64,000 nucleotides of DNA from Helicostylum pulchrum (GCA_025677825.1 JAIXMO010000010.1:186001-250000), one strand, 5' to 3'. Counted from the stretch's first letter, positions 22,719 to 35,362 are shown. The notes: generated by a model not told the origin, from the sequence alone. Program-made: numbers and translations.

Positions 22719-24570
22719 ATGGCAGCTGTAGCTAAACCCACCGGTATCAATGGAGGAAAATTCCAAGACAAAGATAAGCCCATGGAGGTTCGTTTATCAA
22801 ACATTACTGCTGCTAAAGGTAATAAACAAAAGGACAAAACAAAAACAAAAAAAACGTCAAAATCTCGCGTTTTTCTTTAATTTAATTCTCATCATCTTTT
22901 TTTTTTTTTTTGTAAATAGCTGTTGGTGATGCCATCCGTACTTCTTTAGGTCCTCGTGGTATGGATAAAATGGTAAACAATTCAAAAGAGAGAAATACAG
23001 AGAAAACGTGTATATATAAAGTTTATATACTAACGTGTACGTAAAAAAATAATAGATTCAAACATCAAGTGGAGAAGTTGTCATTACCAATGATGGTGCT
23101 ACTATTCTTAAGCACATGGCTGTTCTTCATCCTGCCGCCAAGATGGTATATATATAGACGTTATTTTTTTTATTTTTTTTTAAAAAAAAGAGGACTAACT
23201 AGTTTCTTTTTTACTAGCTTGTCGATTTATCTGCTGCTCAAGATGTTGAAGCTGGTGACGGTACCACATCAGTTGTTGTATTATGTAGTTCTTTATTATC
23301 AGCCGCCGAAAAGATGTTGAACAAGGGTATTCATCCTACCACTATTGCTGAATCTTTCCAAAGAGCTGCTTCCAAGTCAGTTGAGTTCTTGGAAGAGATG
23401 GCAACACCTGTTGACTTGAGTGATCGTGAATCTCTCTTGAGAGCTGCTTCTACTTCTCTCAACTCAAAGATTGTTTCTCAATACTCTACTTTATTGGCTC
23501 CTATTGCTGTTGATGCTGTTATTCGTGTTATTGATCCTGCAATCACCAACAATGTCAACTTGAACGATATTCGTGTTATTAAGAAGGTCGGTGGTACAAT
23601 TGACGATACTGAATTAATCGATGGTCTTGTCTTGAACCAAACTGTTGTTCGTACTGCTGGTGGTCCCAACCGTGCTGAGAAGGCAAAGATTGGTCTTATT
23701 CAATTCCAATTGTCTCCTCCCAAGCCTGATATGGAAAACCAAATTATTGTAAATGATTATAGACAAATGGATAAGATCTTGAAGGAAGAACGTCAATATC
23801 TTTTAAACATGTGTAAAAAGATTAAGAAGTCAGGTTGTAACGTTTTGTTGATTCAAAAGTCCATTTTACGTGATGCCGTCAACGATTTAGCTCTTCATTT
23901 CTTGGCCAAGTTGAAGATTTTGGTCGTCAAGGATGTTGAACGTGATGAAATTGAATTTATTGCAAAGTCATTAGGTTGTAAGCCTGTTGCTGATGTCGAG
24001 TCTTTCACCGATGATAAGCTTGGTTATGCTGATTTAATTGAAGAAACTGAGGATAACGGTGCTCGTATTGTTAAGGTAACTGGTATGAGACACGCTGGTA
24101 AGACTGTTTCTGTTATTTGTCGTGGTGCCAATTCTCTTGTTCTTGAGGAATCACATCGTTCTCTTCACGATGCTCTTTGTGTTGTTCGTTGTTTAGTTAA
24201 AAAGAGATTCTTGATTGCTGGTGGCGGTGCCCCCGAAATTGAAATCTCCCAAAAGTTGATGGAATATTCAAAGTCCTTGGTTGGTATGGAACAATACTGT
24301 TTCCAAGCCTTTGCTGAAGCTCTTGAGGTTATTCCTACCACTTTAGCCGAAAACGCTGGTTTGAACCCTATCGCTATCGTTACCGAATTAAGAAATAAGC
24401 ATGCTCAAGGTGAAAAGACTGCTGGTATTAACGTCAAGAAGGGTACCATCACAAATATTTTGGATGAAAATGTTATCCAACCTTTATTAGTTACCACAAG
24501 TGCTCTTGAATTATCTGCCGAGACTGTCAAGATGATCATGAAGATTGATGATTTAGTTCAAAGTAGATAA
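22719..24570 (+). CDS. CCT4: T-complex protein 1 subunit delta (CCT4)
   Basis: Exons 22719-22818, 22920-22972, 23056-23145 and 23218-24570 sum to 532 codons (531 aa), normal for CCT4. It is the delta subunit of the cytosolic CCT/TRiC chaperonin. ATP-site motifs are intact: [22 protein letters not shown] and [10 protein letters not shown]. Delta-specific runs include [38 protein letters not shown] and [28 protein letters not shown] and the C-terminal MIMKIDDL are also present. The early introns fall in the same general part of the protein as those of the divergent CCT5 gene. Sure. Confidence 0.97.
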
Positions 24571-24599
24571 AAAAAAAACACATGTCCTGTATACACCTT

Positions 24600-24645
24600 T
24601 TCACTCACCCACTCACACTCACACCCACACCCACACCCACACACA
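24600..24645. repeat. CA-rich microsatellite downstream of CCT4
   Basis: An imperfect run of CACTCA and CACACC units lies about 30 bp after the CCT4 stop, in its 3' flank. Replication slippage is the likely origin. Confidence 0.8.
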
Positions 24646-24743
24646 TTAAAAAAAATTATATATTTTTGATATCAACTTTTTATACATATATTTCAAATAA
24701 TAATAAAAAAAAAACAAGTGAATTTTTTTTATTTATTTATTTT

Positions 24744-25652
24744 TTAAAGATTGAAAGGTTTCATTTCAGCGTCATTCCAGGAGAACATTTTACCAGAAAG
24801 TTCCTTGGGAGGGTTATTGGCTAAAGCGGCTAATACGTGGCCTGGATATTGAGGTTTCACTAATTTACCTTCACGGTGAAGATCCATAAATTTAGCATGA
24901 TCACTTCCCATACCCTTCTCTCCGTCAGATCGAATCAAAACTTGCATTTCAGTATCAACAACACCAGGGCGTAAAGCAATAGTTGTAATATCCTTCTCTT
25001 CTACTGCTAAAGTACTAGCAATATGATTAATAGTAGCCTTGGAAGCACCGTATGCTCCCCAACCGTGGTAAGACTTTACAGCTGCTCCAGAGGAGACAAT
25101 AATAATAGACCCCTTATCAGACTTGTGAAGGTGGGGTAAAGCATGTTGAACCAATGTAATAACAGAAAACACATTAACATCAAATAGCCTACGCAACCAC
25201 TATTAGAACCATCTAATCCTTTTACACGTTGCTCCTAGTTAAAAACTTACCTTTTCCAACCTTCGACAGGTGCATTAGCTACAGTATCTATAGGATCAAT
25301 AACACTTTTTTTTTAAAAAAAAATTGACCGTTAAAAATATGCAGTTACAAAAGATTTAATATGCTTTCTGTATATCTTACCCAGCATTGGCAATAACAGA
25401 GTCTAAACGACCCCATTTATCCACGGCAGCGTTAACAGCACGTTGAATAACCTTTTCGTCGGTGACATCACCGACAACAAGTTGCAACTGATTAGCTTTT
25501 CCTAATTCCTTGTCGACGTAGCGATGTAACTCGTCTAATAAAGCACTGCTACGAGCAACTGCAACTACCTTGCTGTCAAACTTGGTTAAAGCCTCTAAAG
25601 TAGCAGCTTTACCAATACCTTTGGAAGCACCTGTAATAATAACTACTGACAT
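24744..25652 (-). CDS. Short-chain dehydrogenase/reductase, Irc24/benzil-reductase-like
   Basis: Exons 25652-25381, 25304-25251 and 25188-24744 sum to 257 codons (256 aa), the normal length of a classical SDR. The NAD(P)-binding TGASKGIG motif is at residues 8-15, NAG follows near residue 90, and the catalytic set is a serine in SSGAA plus YGASKA (the YxxxK pair). The overall pattern (GWKRLFDVNVFS, LRPGVVDTEMQ, PGHVLAALA) resembles the yeast Irc24/YIR035C group, which reduces alpha-diketones with NADPH. That substrate assignment is from family likeness only. The third exon uses the acceptor at 25189, which keeps the frame across the conserved FDVN motif. Confidence 0.9.
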
Positions 25653-27507
25653 TTTTTTTTTTTTTTTTTTGCGTGCGTAAACAAAAAAGAGTAAGGGAAA
25701 TTTTCCATAACCCGGGTTCTCTTTAATCTGAGATGGAAACGTTATTCGTAGCGGAGCATTGTGGTTCATTCCAAATAATATGGCTACAGGTTTTTCTTTT
25801 TCTTTTTTTTTTTTTACTAGCGAGGGTATATATTATTATTTTTTCGATGCATAAATGAAAAAGTAGCTCAATTTTTCGTAAATACAGTCAAAGGTAGTAA
25901 ACTTGATCCGAGGAATTACAGCTTGTGTAAAATTGAGCTGAGATTTTACTGCACTTAACCACGTTGCCGTGTTGCTTTTTAATACTTTTTTCAAAAATCT
26001 AATTAAAAACTGACACGAGTGTCAAGGAAAACGTTTAATAATCTGTAATATCTACTCCAACTGCGATTATTCAATATCATATAATCTGTATTTTGGAAAA
26101 ATATACACTTACCATTATCCTCCTTGCTTGATACGATTAAAAAGGGAGATAAATAGGCAATGCATTAAACTGAAACAGTACCCCTTTTTTAATACATATT
26201 TTTAATACATATTTTTATAGCAGCCATTTTGATTTACTACATGTCATTTCCCATCCTGTTACGAACTGTATCTTAAGCATCGGTGTAACTTTGGGATTTT
26301 GTACTACACTCATTTGCATAGTTAGATTAAAAAAACTTGGAGTTGTTTAGATTGCTCTATCATAGCAGCGGTCAAATACATAAATAATCATTAGCCAAAG
26401 GAGGATGGTAAGATAGTGCTCATTCATTTTATTTCAGTATCTTTTTAGTGCACTCAGTACTCGTCTCTGAGGTCTTCATGAGTACATACATTTTCTATAT
26501 TGCCAGTGTTCATAAATAGAACCCCTCGATCAGATTATTTATGTTAAAGTATAATTTACTAGCTGCCTGACGCTCGCTATGTAGATTTCGGCATACAGGT
26601 GTGTGTTTCATGCAAGAAGTTTTTAAAGCACGTCATCCATTTTTTCGCCTGAGCGTGTAAATAGAACGTGTGCAATTCCTGAATTCGATAATATCAAAGA
26701 CAATTTCTCTTTGGGGTTAGTAAGCTTTCGTTTTACTCCAACCAGTCCTCTAATGACGTAATTTAAACCAGATACATTTGTAGTTTTGGGATAATTGTAT
26801 ATCCGTACATATGTAAAGCACTGCGACAAAGGCAGTTGGAAGCAGTTTACTTTTTATAAGATGTCCAAATTCGATAGAGAAATAGACGCGCCAAAAAAGG
26901 GGGAGTAATAAAGTAATAAATAAGAGGGCGAGAAGGATAATAAGTTATACAATAAAATTGCTCTTTAAAAGAAACATGTGTCTTGGTATGAGTCCATAAT
27001 ATTGGCTTTTATAATACGAGAATAGGATAAAGAGAAAAGGATAGACTGATGAGCCATTGTTGTATCTTGTAACTGTGGGATATTGCGATATATGATCATT
27101 TGTTTTACCCTTCATCCCGTAGTGACTTTGATAACTATCCCTAGCTGTAACCTAGTTCTCCCAGTAGGGTCTGATACAGTCACTTTTTTTTTTTCTTAGA
27201 AAAAGAAAAAAAATGATGATAATGAATATACACGTGTATATTTTACCTCTACAAACCATTTTTTTAATAGTGAATGCTAATAGTCTAGGCATATACGTAT
27301 AAAAGAAGACTATCAATTACGGTTAAAAGACAATAGAAATGCTTCGTTCCAAGAGCCAAAAAAAAAGATTTTTTTTTTTGTGATTCAGTTAGAAACGATT
27401 TGATTGGCTCAAAAATTAGGTAATTTCACCAAAAAAAAATAAAAAAAAAAATAACAAGTTTTGCCCTTTATTTTTTTGTGTTGGGAACTGTATATATATA
27501 TATAAGC
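25653..27507. other. Spacer between the SDR and the Sfp1-like gene
   Basis: About 1.85 kb with divergent promoters at its ends. Mostly AT-rich. A 68-codon minus-strand frame at 26623-26829 (segments NVSGLNYVIRGLVGVKRKL and ILSNSGIAHVLFTRSGEKM) has a protein-like mix but no other support. A TA-repeat tract precedes the proposed Sfp1-like ATG. Confidence 0.5.
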
Positions 27508-27966
27508 ATGGTAAAGTCTCTCTCTCTTTTTTCTTTCCTATTTTTTTAAATACAATTTTTTCATCATGATTATTGATATATGATACTGTTTTGTTGTTGT
27601 TGTACTTACTTACTGCTTCTTTTTTTTTTGACGTGGAATAGTATCAACCAGTCTACGGCTATGGCCAACAACAATCTCAATCTCAACCACCAAAGCAACA
27701 AAACTATCAATATACGCAACAAGGAGATGCTAACTATCCCACATCACAACAACAAGCCTATTCTCCTGCTGATGCTCGTACTAATCTACCTAATTTTAAT
27801 ACTTATGGTTCTCAACAAGCAGCTAACAACACACCAAACTCCCCTGCTGTCACTTCAACTACTCCAAAAGTAGTTAACGCTTCCATCATTGACAAGGATA
27901 ATAGTAAACCAACTACAACTTCTCCTCAATTAAGTAATAAATTAAAGGATCCGTCTTTATTACAGC

Positions 27967-28015
<49 letters not shown>

Positions 28016-29606
28016 GCAGCAGCAACAATATAACTATAATCCAATTAGACAATCTCCTATAAATACAAATTCTGAACTATTAAAATCGAACAACTTCCCC
28101 TCTCGTTCTTATAGATCCCCCATCACATCTCCAACACAAGGTTATTCTAGTGGGTTTAATTCCGTAAGTCTTTCTTTTTTTTATTTTTTTTTTAAAATGA
28201 TTACATCAATCCTAAACACATGTTTTTTTTTTTTTTTTGGTAATTTAGCAAGATATTGTTGCTGGTTTAACACAGCCTAATTATAATGCCAACTCTGTAC
28301 ATAATAGTCCTGGCAACGAATTACCTACGTTACCTCCATTAAACGTATCTTCTCCCCAGTTAAACGCAAATAGGCAAAGATGGACACCTGATGACGAAAA
28401 ATTAGCTCGGTAAGTAATTTTTATTTCTATGATGCATGTTGTGTGCTACCTTAATCTAATGCATTCCTATATAGTAGAGCATCTGTGAGTACAATGATAC
28501 CGCCATCGTCTACACAACCTGACCCTTCCGTCTTAATACAATATCATAATGTTCCTAACGCGAGAGACGATCGTCGATTAATGTCTCCTTATCCTCAACA
28601 GCATCAAGTTCAAGCTCAACAGCAAGCTCAACAACAAGCTCAACAGGCTCAACAAGCTCAACAACAGGCTCAACAACAAGCTCAACAGCAACATCATCAA
28701 CAACAAGTTCATCAACAACAACAAAGACAACAACAGCAACAACAACAACAGCAACAACAACAACAAAGACAGCATCAACAGCAACAACAACAGCAGCAAC
28801 AACACCAACAGGTGCAACATCAACAAGTACAGCAACAACAACAACATCAGCAACGCCAACAACATCAGCAACAACAACAAGCTCAACAACAACAGCAACA
28901 ACAGCAAGCTCAACAACAACAAGCTCAACAAGCTCAACAGCAACAACAAGATATATTTGGAAGTAATGGGGAAATGGGACCTTATGGCTGTGGCGTGATG
29001 AACTGTTTTGCCAGCTTCTCTGCCTCTAATGGATTATTTTATCATATGAAAAATGTGCATCCCAACATTGAAGAGATTTATAAACCTTATCGATGCGCTA
29101 TGCCTACTTGCCCTAAACGATACAAGAATATTAATGGACTTCAGTATCATTTAAGAGAAGCGAAAGGATCATCAGGTCATGGAGGATTAAGTGGACAGGA
29201 TGGGGAACAATTGAATGTAAAACCTTATACGTGTCAAATACCGGGATGTAAAAAAGCATATCGAACAGCGAATGGATTACGTTATCATCAAGTGCATGGT
29301 CATAATATTCAACCTCATCCGTTGATGGAAGCAAATGCTAGTTTGCATCCCATGCAACCTCCACCTCATTTGATGCATTTACAAGCTCGGGGTGCACCTC
29401 AAGGTCAGCAACGTCAAGCTCCCCCTAGTGCTGGTCACCCGCATCAAGTTCAACAACAACAACAACAACAAAATACAGGTCATCCTCTTCAACAAACTGT
29501 TGCTCATCCATTACAAGCTCAAACTCAAGCTCAAGTGCAACAACAACAATCGTTACCTCAATTTCGTATGCAAAGAGAAAAATGGTTAATGAATAACAAC
29601 ATTTAG
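27508..29606 (+). CDS. Glutamine-rich Sfp1-like zinc-finger transcription factor
   Basis: Exons 27642-28163, 28249-28409 and 28475-29606 are clear. The start is best explained by a first exon consisting only of ATG (27508-27510) followed directly by a GTAAAG donor. With it the total is 606 codons (605 aa). Three C2H2 fingers lie near the C-terminus: YGCGVMNCFASF...HMKNVHP, YRCAMPTCPKRYKNINGLQYH with a long H-H spacer, and YTCQIPGCKKAYRTANGLRYHQVHGH. This CxxxxC...NGLxYH pattern is that of Sfp1-type factors, which in yeast control ribosome biogenesis genes. A long Gln run at 27963-28027 and a Gln/Ala/His-rich tract at 28600-28950 flank the middle. It converges on the gene for ribosomal protein P2, a fitting neighbour, although linkage proves no control. 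Confidence 0.85.
27963..28027 (+). repeat. CAA/CAG trinucleotide repeat coding poly-Gln
   Basis: An almost uninterrupted run of CAA codons ending in several CAG codons, in frame within the Sfp1-like gene. Likely length-variable. Confidence 0.9.
28600..28950 (+). repeat. Gln/Ala/His-rich low-complexity tract
   Basis: About 115 codons of CAA/CAG broken by regular GCT (Ala) and by CAT and GTT codons, giving QQAQQAQQ patterns. It lies upstream of the zinc fingers. Codons are mixed, so it is selected at protein level rather than being a pure DNA repeat. Confidence 0.85.
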
Positions 29607-29734
29607 ATTATATATATTATTTTGCTTCCTTTATATAAAATAAAATAAAATAAAAAAAAGTATAAAAAAAAAGACAAGTATTACTATTTTTGAAGTATTC
29701 ATGATGGAATTCAATTTTTTTTATTGTGGTAAAC

Positions 29735-30116
29735 TTAATCGAAAAGACCGAAACCCATATCGTCATCAGACTCTTCCTTTTCCTCTTCCTTCTCCTCGGC
29801 AGCGGGAGCATCGGAAGTGGCAGCAGCAGAACCAGAAGCAGCAGCGGCACCACCGGAAGGAACAGAGGACATCTTTTCCTTACCTTCAGCAATGAGCTAA
29901 TTATTTAAATGTTAGTTTAACAAAATATATGAAAAAGGGGGGCGGTTTAATAAATACCTCAGCAATGTCCTTCTTGTCAAGAGCAGAGATCAAAGAAGAA
30001 ATACGTTCCTCCTCGGACTCGACACCAACAGAGTTCAAGAGAGTCTTGATGTCAGCAGCGGCAGGGCTAGCCTTTCCACCGGCGTTAAGAAGAAGATAAG
30101 CAGCGAGATACTTCAT
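29735..30116 (-). CDS. RPP2: 60S acidic ribosomal protein P2
   Basis: Exons 30116-29958 and 29896-29735 sum to 107 codons (106 aa), the family's usual size. P2 forms dimers with P1 in the lateral stalk of the large ribosomal subunit and recruits elongation factors. The start [18 protein letters not shown] is typical of P2. An Ala/Gly hinge leads to the acidic end [16 protein letters not shown], the conserved stalk tail. A 5'-UTR intron is likely: a GTAAGT donor at 30201 and a TAG acceptor ending at 30119, two bases before the ATG. Confidence 0.97.
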
Positions 30117-30147
30117 TACTATAATAATTAAAAAAAAAATTGTTAGT

Positions 30148-30175
30148 ATCCATCCATCCATCCATCCATCCATCC
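30148..30175. repeat. (ATCC)7 microsatellite
   Basis: Seven perfect tetranucleotide units. They lie inside the proposed 5'-UTR intron of the ribosomal P2 gene, close to its acceptor. Confidence 0.95.
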
Positions 30176-30485
30176 TTCTTCTTCTTTCTCTTGTAACTTA
30201 CTTAATTTGATAAACTTGCGTAAGTAACGATTTAACTCCTGTGAGATACGAAACGCTCGGAAGATAACGAGAAAAATTGGTTTCCATATTTTGAGATGCA
30301 ATTTATCCCCTCTCTTCTCTCCCCCCCCCCTTTTTTTTTTTTTGCAAGTTAGTTTGGGGGGTGCGGGTTTCGTGTACAGACTACTTTTAAACACAGTGAG
30401 CTCCGTTTTTTTCCCATCATGCTGTAAATATTTTATCATTTTTTTTAAAATAAATCACTTTTTTCTTTTTCTTTTCTTTTCAACA

Positions 30486-32344
30486 ATGTATACCAGTAAG
30501 TATTTTTTTATATGTACATTTTTTAAAGGAACGTATCCACAACTTATATTGATTATTCTGCTTATTTTTTTCTAGCGTTTTTGTCTTCTTTTTATGTTAA
30601 ATGTCATTAGATTCAAAATGATAAGTTGGCCAATAAAAGTAAGAATAGCAGAAATGCTTTTCTCACTTTCAGGGAAAACTTTTTACTTTTAATATATTTG
30701 TATATGAAAAAGTTGCCTCTCTCTTACCGGGACAAAAAACCCAACAAAATATTGACGTTCTCGTATGACAGTCGGGTGGAGCATATTTGAGGTTTTCTTA
30801 TGTACAGCGGTTGTTTTAAGGAGAACAACATCCTTTGACGCCCACAAATAAAAAAGTTCTCACGGTGAGTTATTTTCTAAAATGCGCCAATGGCTGATGT
30901 AAATATTTGCTTATATAACTAACACGGATATATTTTATTAGCAATAGTAGAGTCGCTAGAGCGACAATCTAACATGCAGCTGCTTTCTGCTGCGGTAACG
31001 CAGAAAAGGAACGCCAAAAGAAAGGTCGTAACTCTCGATTGCGATGTTGAGGGAGCCATTGGAAGAGTATGTGTTGTCACTCTTTATCATTTATTTGTTT
31101 ATTAATGTTTATTCAAATGTAGTTGAGGCGTATTTTCTTTAAACTCACCAACATTCTCCATTGGTTGAGTGATACTGGCATCATTCTGAAATGATACTGG
31201 TATCAAAATTTTTGATACCTCGTTCTATTATTAAAAAGAAATAATAGAAAGGTATCAAAGATATTTTGAAATCTCTACCCATGAGAAGGCAATTGTGAGG
31301 TATGCATCATTGTATTTTTTTTTTAATTTTTTTTTACTGACGACATTTGGATAGCCTCGGCTTAAACTCTATGCTGGACCTTTCTTTCCAACATCCCCGC
31401 AGCCAAGCACTGTTATTTAATAGAGAAGAATGGGTTAATTTGAGCGAAAATTTATCACCCACAACAGAAGAAGAACGGTTACGACTACCAAAAAAAGTAA
31501 GCCAATAGCGTCGCCAGTTCTGCTTACCAAAAATGACCCACTAGAAACTCTGCATTCAATGACACTGCTCAAAAGAACCCGCAGAAAGCTGCGAATTTAA
31601 TGTATCAATACCTTTATAGCCATAACCATTCAGAAGAAACCGATTTCATCATATTTACATGGAATCATCCTATATATAAGACCAGCATAAAGTAAGCTTA
31701 ACCTTTTCTATCAAATCAATGACAGATCGAGTGATCTCAGGCTGAAGTGGTAAGCGCAGTATTCTTGGGAGGAGAAGGATTTCATTTCATGCAATTATTA
31801 ATATATTTTTAGGGATGAGAGCGGTTTTGCCCGCATAGATTATAGTTCTTATATGGCCGACATGCGTGTTATACTCGAAAATCATCAAACAGAATATGAT
31901 TTGATGTGTACGGAGGTATCGAAAGGTTTCCCAACCGAAGCCAAGATGTATCACGATCACTGTAAACTTATGATTGAAACAAAGGACATATTTGATAACT
32001 CACCTGTCACCGTACATTATATTCCGTCAATCCAATTCTGTGGACATGAACTGTTTATATATTCCCTCTCTCATCATGCCGATAATTTGTATGTTGCCAA
32101 AAAGTCTTCGTACGCATTTGTACCTCCAACCATTGTCAACTTGGACTTTTGTGATAAAATTTGCCAAATCCTTTTGGGATTAAAGAATGAATGGGTCACA
32201 TACAAACAAATAATAGAAAATAAGTTGAACGAAGAAAAGAAAAAATATGCGTTTAACAGTCAAGAGCCTGAAGATGAACCTAGGTATACATGGACTCACC
32301 CTATATATAAGACCATGGTAACCTGCCCACAGTTACCATTATAA
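30486..32344 (+). CDS. Six-exon protein of unknown family
   Basis: Exons 30942-31066, 31123-31163, 31355-31496, 31576-31691 and 31813-32344 join in frame. A ten-base first exon at 30486-30495 (ATGTATACCA before GTAAGT) fits by phase and gives 322 codons (321 aa). Most junctions have good GT/AG signals. The 31163 donor (GTTGAG) and the 31576 acceptor are weaker, and a 31585 acceptor also keeps frame. I recognise no domain. A short motif occurs twice, TWNHPIYKTS near the middle and TWTHPIYKTM at the C-terminus, flanking a mixed alpha/beta-like region with FCGHELFIYSLSHHADNLYV. A lineage-specific gene, perhaps one of an expanded family, is the best guess. Confidence 0.6.
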
Positions 32345-32683
32345 TATAAACTACTAAAACTAGCCCGCACTGGTACCCTCCCCATTTAAGCCAACAATCA
32401 GGAAATCTTAGACCTTTGCCTGAGAACCTAATTTAATTTAAGCTTTTAGTATTTTTATCATTTTAATAAACAACAGTTTTAGTATACATTTATTTCTAAA
32501 AAAAAAAAGAGGATACAGATCACTGCAAGACAAATACGCTTGAGTCTTAACATAGAGCAGCAAAAAAAAAACCTTATTTCAAAAAAGGTGACTTCATCCG
32601 TTTTTTCCCAAATAAAACCCTTTTCCGTATACTTTTTCCTTTTTTTTCTTGTTTATCCTTTATCTCTGTATTGAAACATTATT

Positions 32684-34282
32684 ATGGAAGGACTAGATAC
32701 CATAAACGAGCACCAAAGAAGGATTTTACACCAATATCAGGTAAGAACTGGAAAAAAAAAAAACTCGTTCGTCTAGATTATGCAAAAAAAAAAAAAAAAA
32801 AGCTATAAAAACTAACACTGAATTACCCTTTCATCCTTTACATAGGCTGTAACTCATTCAGAAGACATTAATGAGTCTATACGTATATTAGGCAATAACG
32901 AATGGAACTTGGAGGTAAATTAGAAAAAAATAAAATGATAAACTACATTTACTGATAAAAAAGGACCAAAAAAAAAAAAAAAAAGTTGGCTGTACAAAAT
33001 AGATATACACCTACCACCAATAAGCATGCGACAACAATATACGAACAGTTGGAAGACGTGGATACTCCTTCTAGTTCATTACTTGGAAATCGACCACCAA
33101 ACCGAAGAGTTGCTTCATTCTTTATGTGGCCTTTTAATTTGGTATGGAAGTTATCTTGGAGAGTATTTCAAATTGCAGGTAAAACAACAACAACAAAAAT
33201 ATAAATATCCCCCTACTCACATCACCTTATTTGTAGCTCGTTTATTATACAGACCATCTATTACAGCGTCACGCCGTGACCCACGTTCCGAAGCAGACAG
33301 ATTTTTACGAGACTTTGAATTCGCCTACGGTACCACGCACCCCAAATTCTTCGAAGGAGGATATACCCAAGCACTCACCGTCGCCAAACGAGATTTACTA
33401 TACATGCTTGTATTCTTATCCAGCGAAGAACACGACGACCACGCCACATTTTGTCGCAACACACTCACCCACCCTGACCTACTCGCATTTTTAAACACGC
33501 AGCACGTACTTGTCTGGGGAGGTAATGTCAGGTACACCGAGGCGTTTCAAGTCAGCAATACACTGCAAGCAACAACCTACCCATTTTTAGCTATTATTGC
33601 ATTACAAACCAATAATGGAACACAAAAGATGTCGGTCATTGATCGGTTAGAGGGACCTGTTACACCTGCAGTTGTCATCCGCAGGTTTGAAGCCGCTGTT
33701 GCGCGTATTGGACCTCAATTGGATCAGTTACGAAGCGAGAGAGAGCAGCGCGAGGTAGAGCGTGCTTTACGACAGCAGCAAGATCAAGCGTACCGAGATA
33801 GTTTATTAGCGGACCAAGAAAAGGAATGTAAAGCAAAGGAAGCGGCCGAGCTCGCTAAACGTATTGAAAAGGAAAAGGAGGTACAAGCTAAAAAGAAGAA
33901 GATTTATATTCAATATTTAGTGGGTAAATTTAATGATCAAGAACAAGAGCAAGAAAATATGGCAAAGATTAGTTTTCGATTGGCTGATGGTGAAAGAGTG
34001 ATTCAAAAGTTTCACGGTACCGATACTTTAGAGACTTTGTATCAGTTTGTAGAGGCGTATCCTTATTTGGATAAAGACGGCGAGTATGTGGATGAACCTC
34101 CTGCTAATTATACTCACGAGTACAAGTTTACTATTCACTCTCCTTATCCTCGTACCGTATATGAACCGGATAGCGAGACAAAAATTATGGATCAAAAAGG
34201 GTTATGGCCAAGTGCTACTTTAATTGTGGATTGCGAAATAGAAGAAGATGACGAAGATGATGAAGAAGAAGATAATGATTAA
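32684..34282 (+). CDS. UBA-UAS-UBX protein, FAF2/Ubx2-like ERAD factor
   Basis: Exons 32684-32740, 32846-32914, 32986-33178 and 33237-34282 sum to 455 codons (454 aa). Order: an N-terminal UBA-like segment (residues 5-45, NEHQRRILHQYQ, ILGNNEWNLELAVQ); a hydrophobic hairpin-like stretch (FFMWPFNLVWKLSWRVFQIA); a UAS thioredoxin-like domain (FEGGYTQALTVAKRDLLYMLVFL, then NVRYTEAFQVSNTL); a long charged coiled coil; and a C-terminal UBX domain (ISFRLADGERVIQKFHGTDTL). Members of this group sit in the ER or lipid-droplet membrane and bring Cdc48/p97 to ubiquitinated substrates. A poly-acidic tail ends the protein. It converges on the ArfGAP gene, 73 bp between stops. Confidence 0.9.
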
Positions 34283-34355
34283 ATAATAATATTAATAATA
34301 ATAAAAAAATGGAGGGGGAAAAAAGCATGTAATATATATAAAATAAAATAAAAAA

Positions 34356-35362
34356 TTAAACTGGAGGTGGTATAATATGTGTACGAACGATAGCAGATTG
34401 ACCTCGTAAACTATTCTTCATGTTTAAATAATCAATAGCTTCATTATCTACCAAATGACCTAATCCAACTAAATCAGCCAGTAGTCTACCCGTAGCAGAA
34501 TCCACAATGAATACATCTGCACCATTTTGAAATAAAAATTCTGCCATGGGGAACACACGGCGTCTAGCAACACTACTCGAGCTACTTGAACAGCAACTGG
34601 TGCTTGTACTGCAGCTACTACTGCTAGCTGCACTGCAACTGTCATCGTTAAAACTATCAATTGCAGTAGGATTTGCAGGTCTTTGATGAGGTACCCTATT
34701 TTCATCCTCTTCTTCTTCCTCTTCTTCATCGTGTTGCTGTTCATGCGAAGGATGATGTAATAATGCAAAATGTAAAGCATATCGTACAAAGAAATCTTTT
34801 TGAGAATAGGTAGCAGCAGCAGCAGCGGTATGGGTTTTACCTAGATTGATTTCCATGGTACGATCAAGGTACTCATTCCCATCAATATCCAGCACAGGTA
34901 ATTTCAGTACTGAATCAGCGATGGGTGGTAGTAATGGAATGATGGGTGCATGAGAAGTAAAAGGCTGGTTAATATTAGCACCTAACGCAATAGCGTACAA
35001 TGCTTTGGGGATATCGTCTTGTGCGATAGCATGGTACAAGATATCCATTGGATTTTGAACCTCTTGTTTGGATACAAATATCCGATCTACGTATTTAAGT
35101 TGTATGTATTTTAATTTGGTGTCTCTGGTATCGGTAGGTATAGGTTTTTTGTGATGAGATGTAAATGTATCGAATTCCCAAACTGTGTTGGATTTGGCGT
35201 TACCGATAGATAGCAGTAACTGGATAATGTCGGGTGTAAACGATGCGCTATCTAATGTCAGTGATCTGACTTTAGATATATGAGTGCCGAGACTTCTATG
35301 AATACCTGAGCACTCTTTTTTTATATTAAAAATAGATTTTAGAACACACCCGTTACAATATC

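Noticed and set aside
28578..28949. Leucine-rich minus-strand frame
   Set aside because: Pure shadow of the CAA/CAG tract coding Gln in the Sfp1-like factor.
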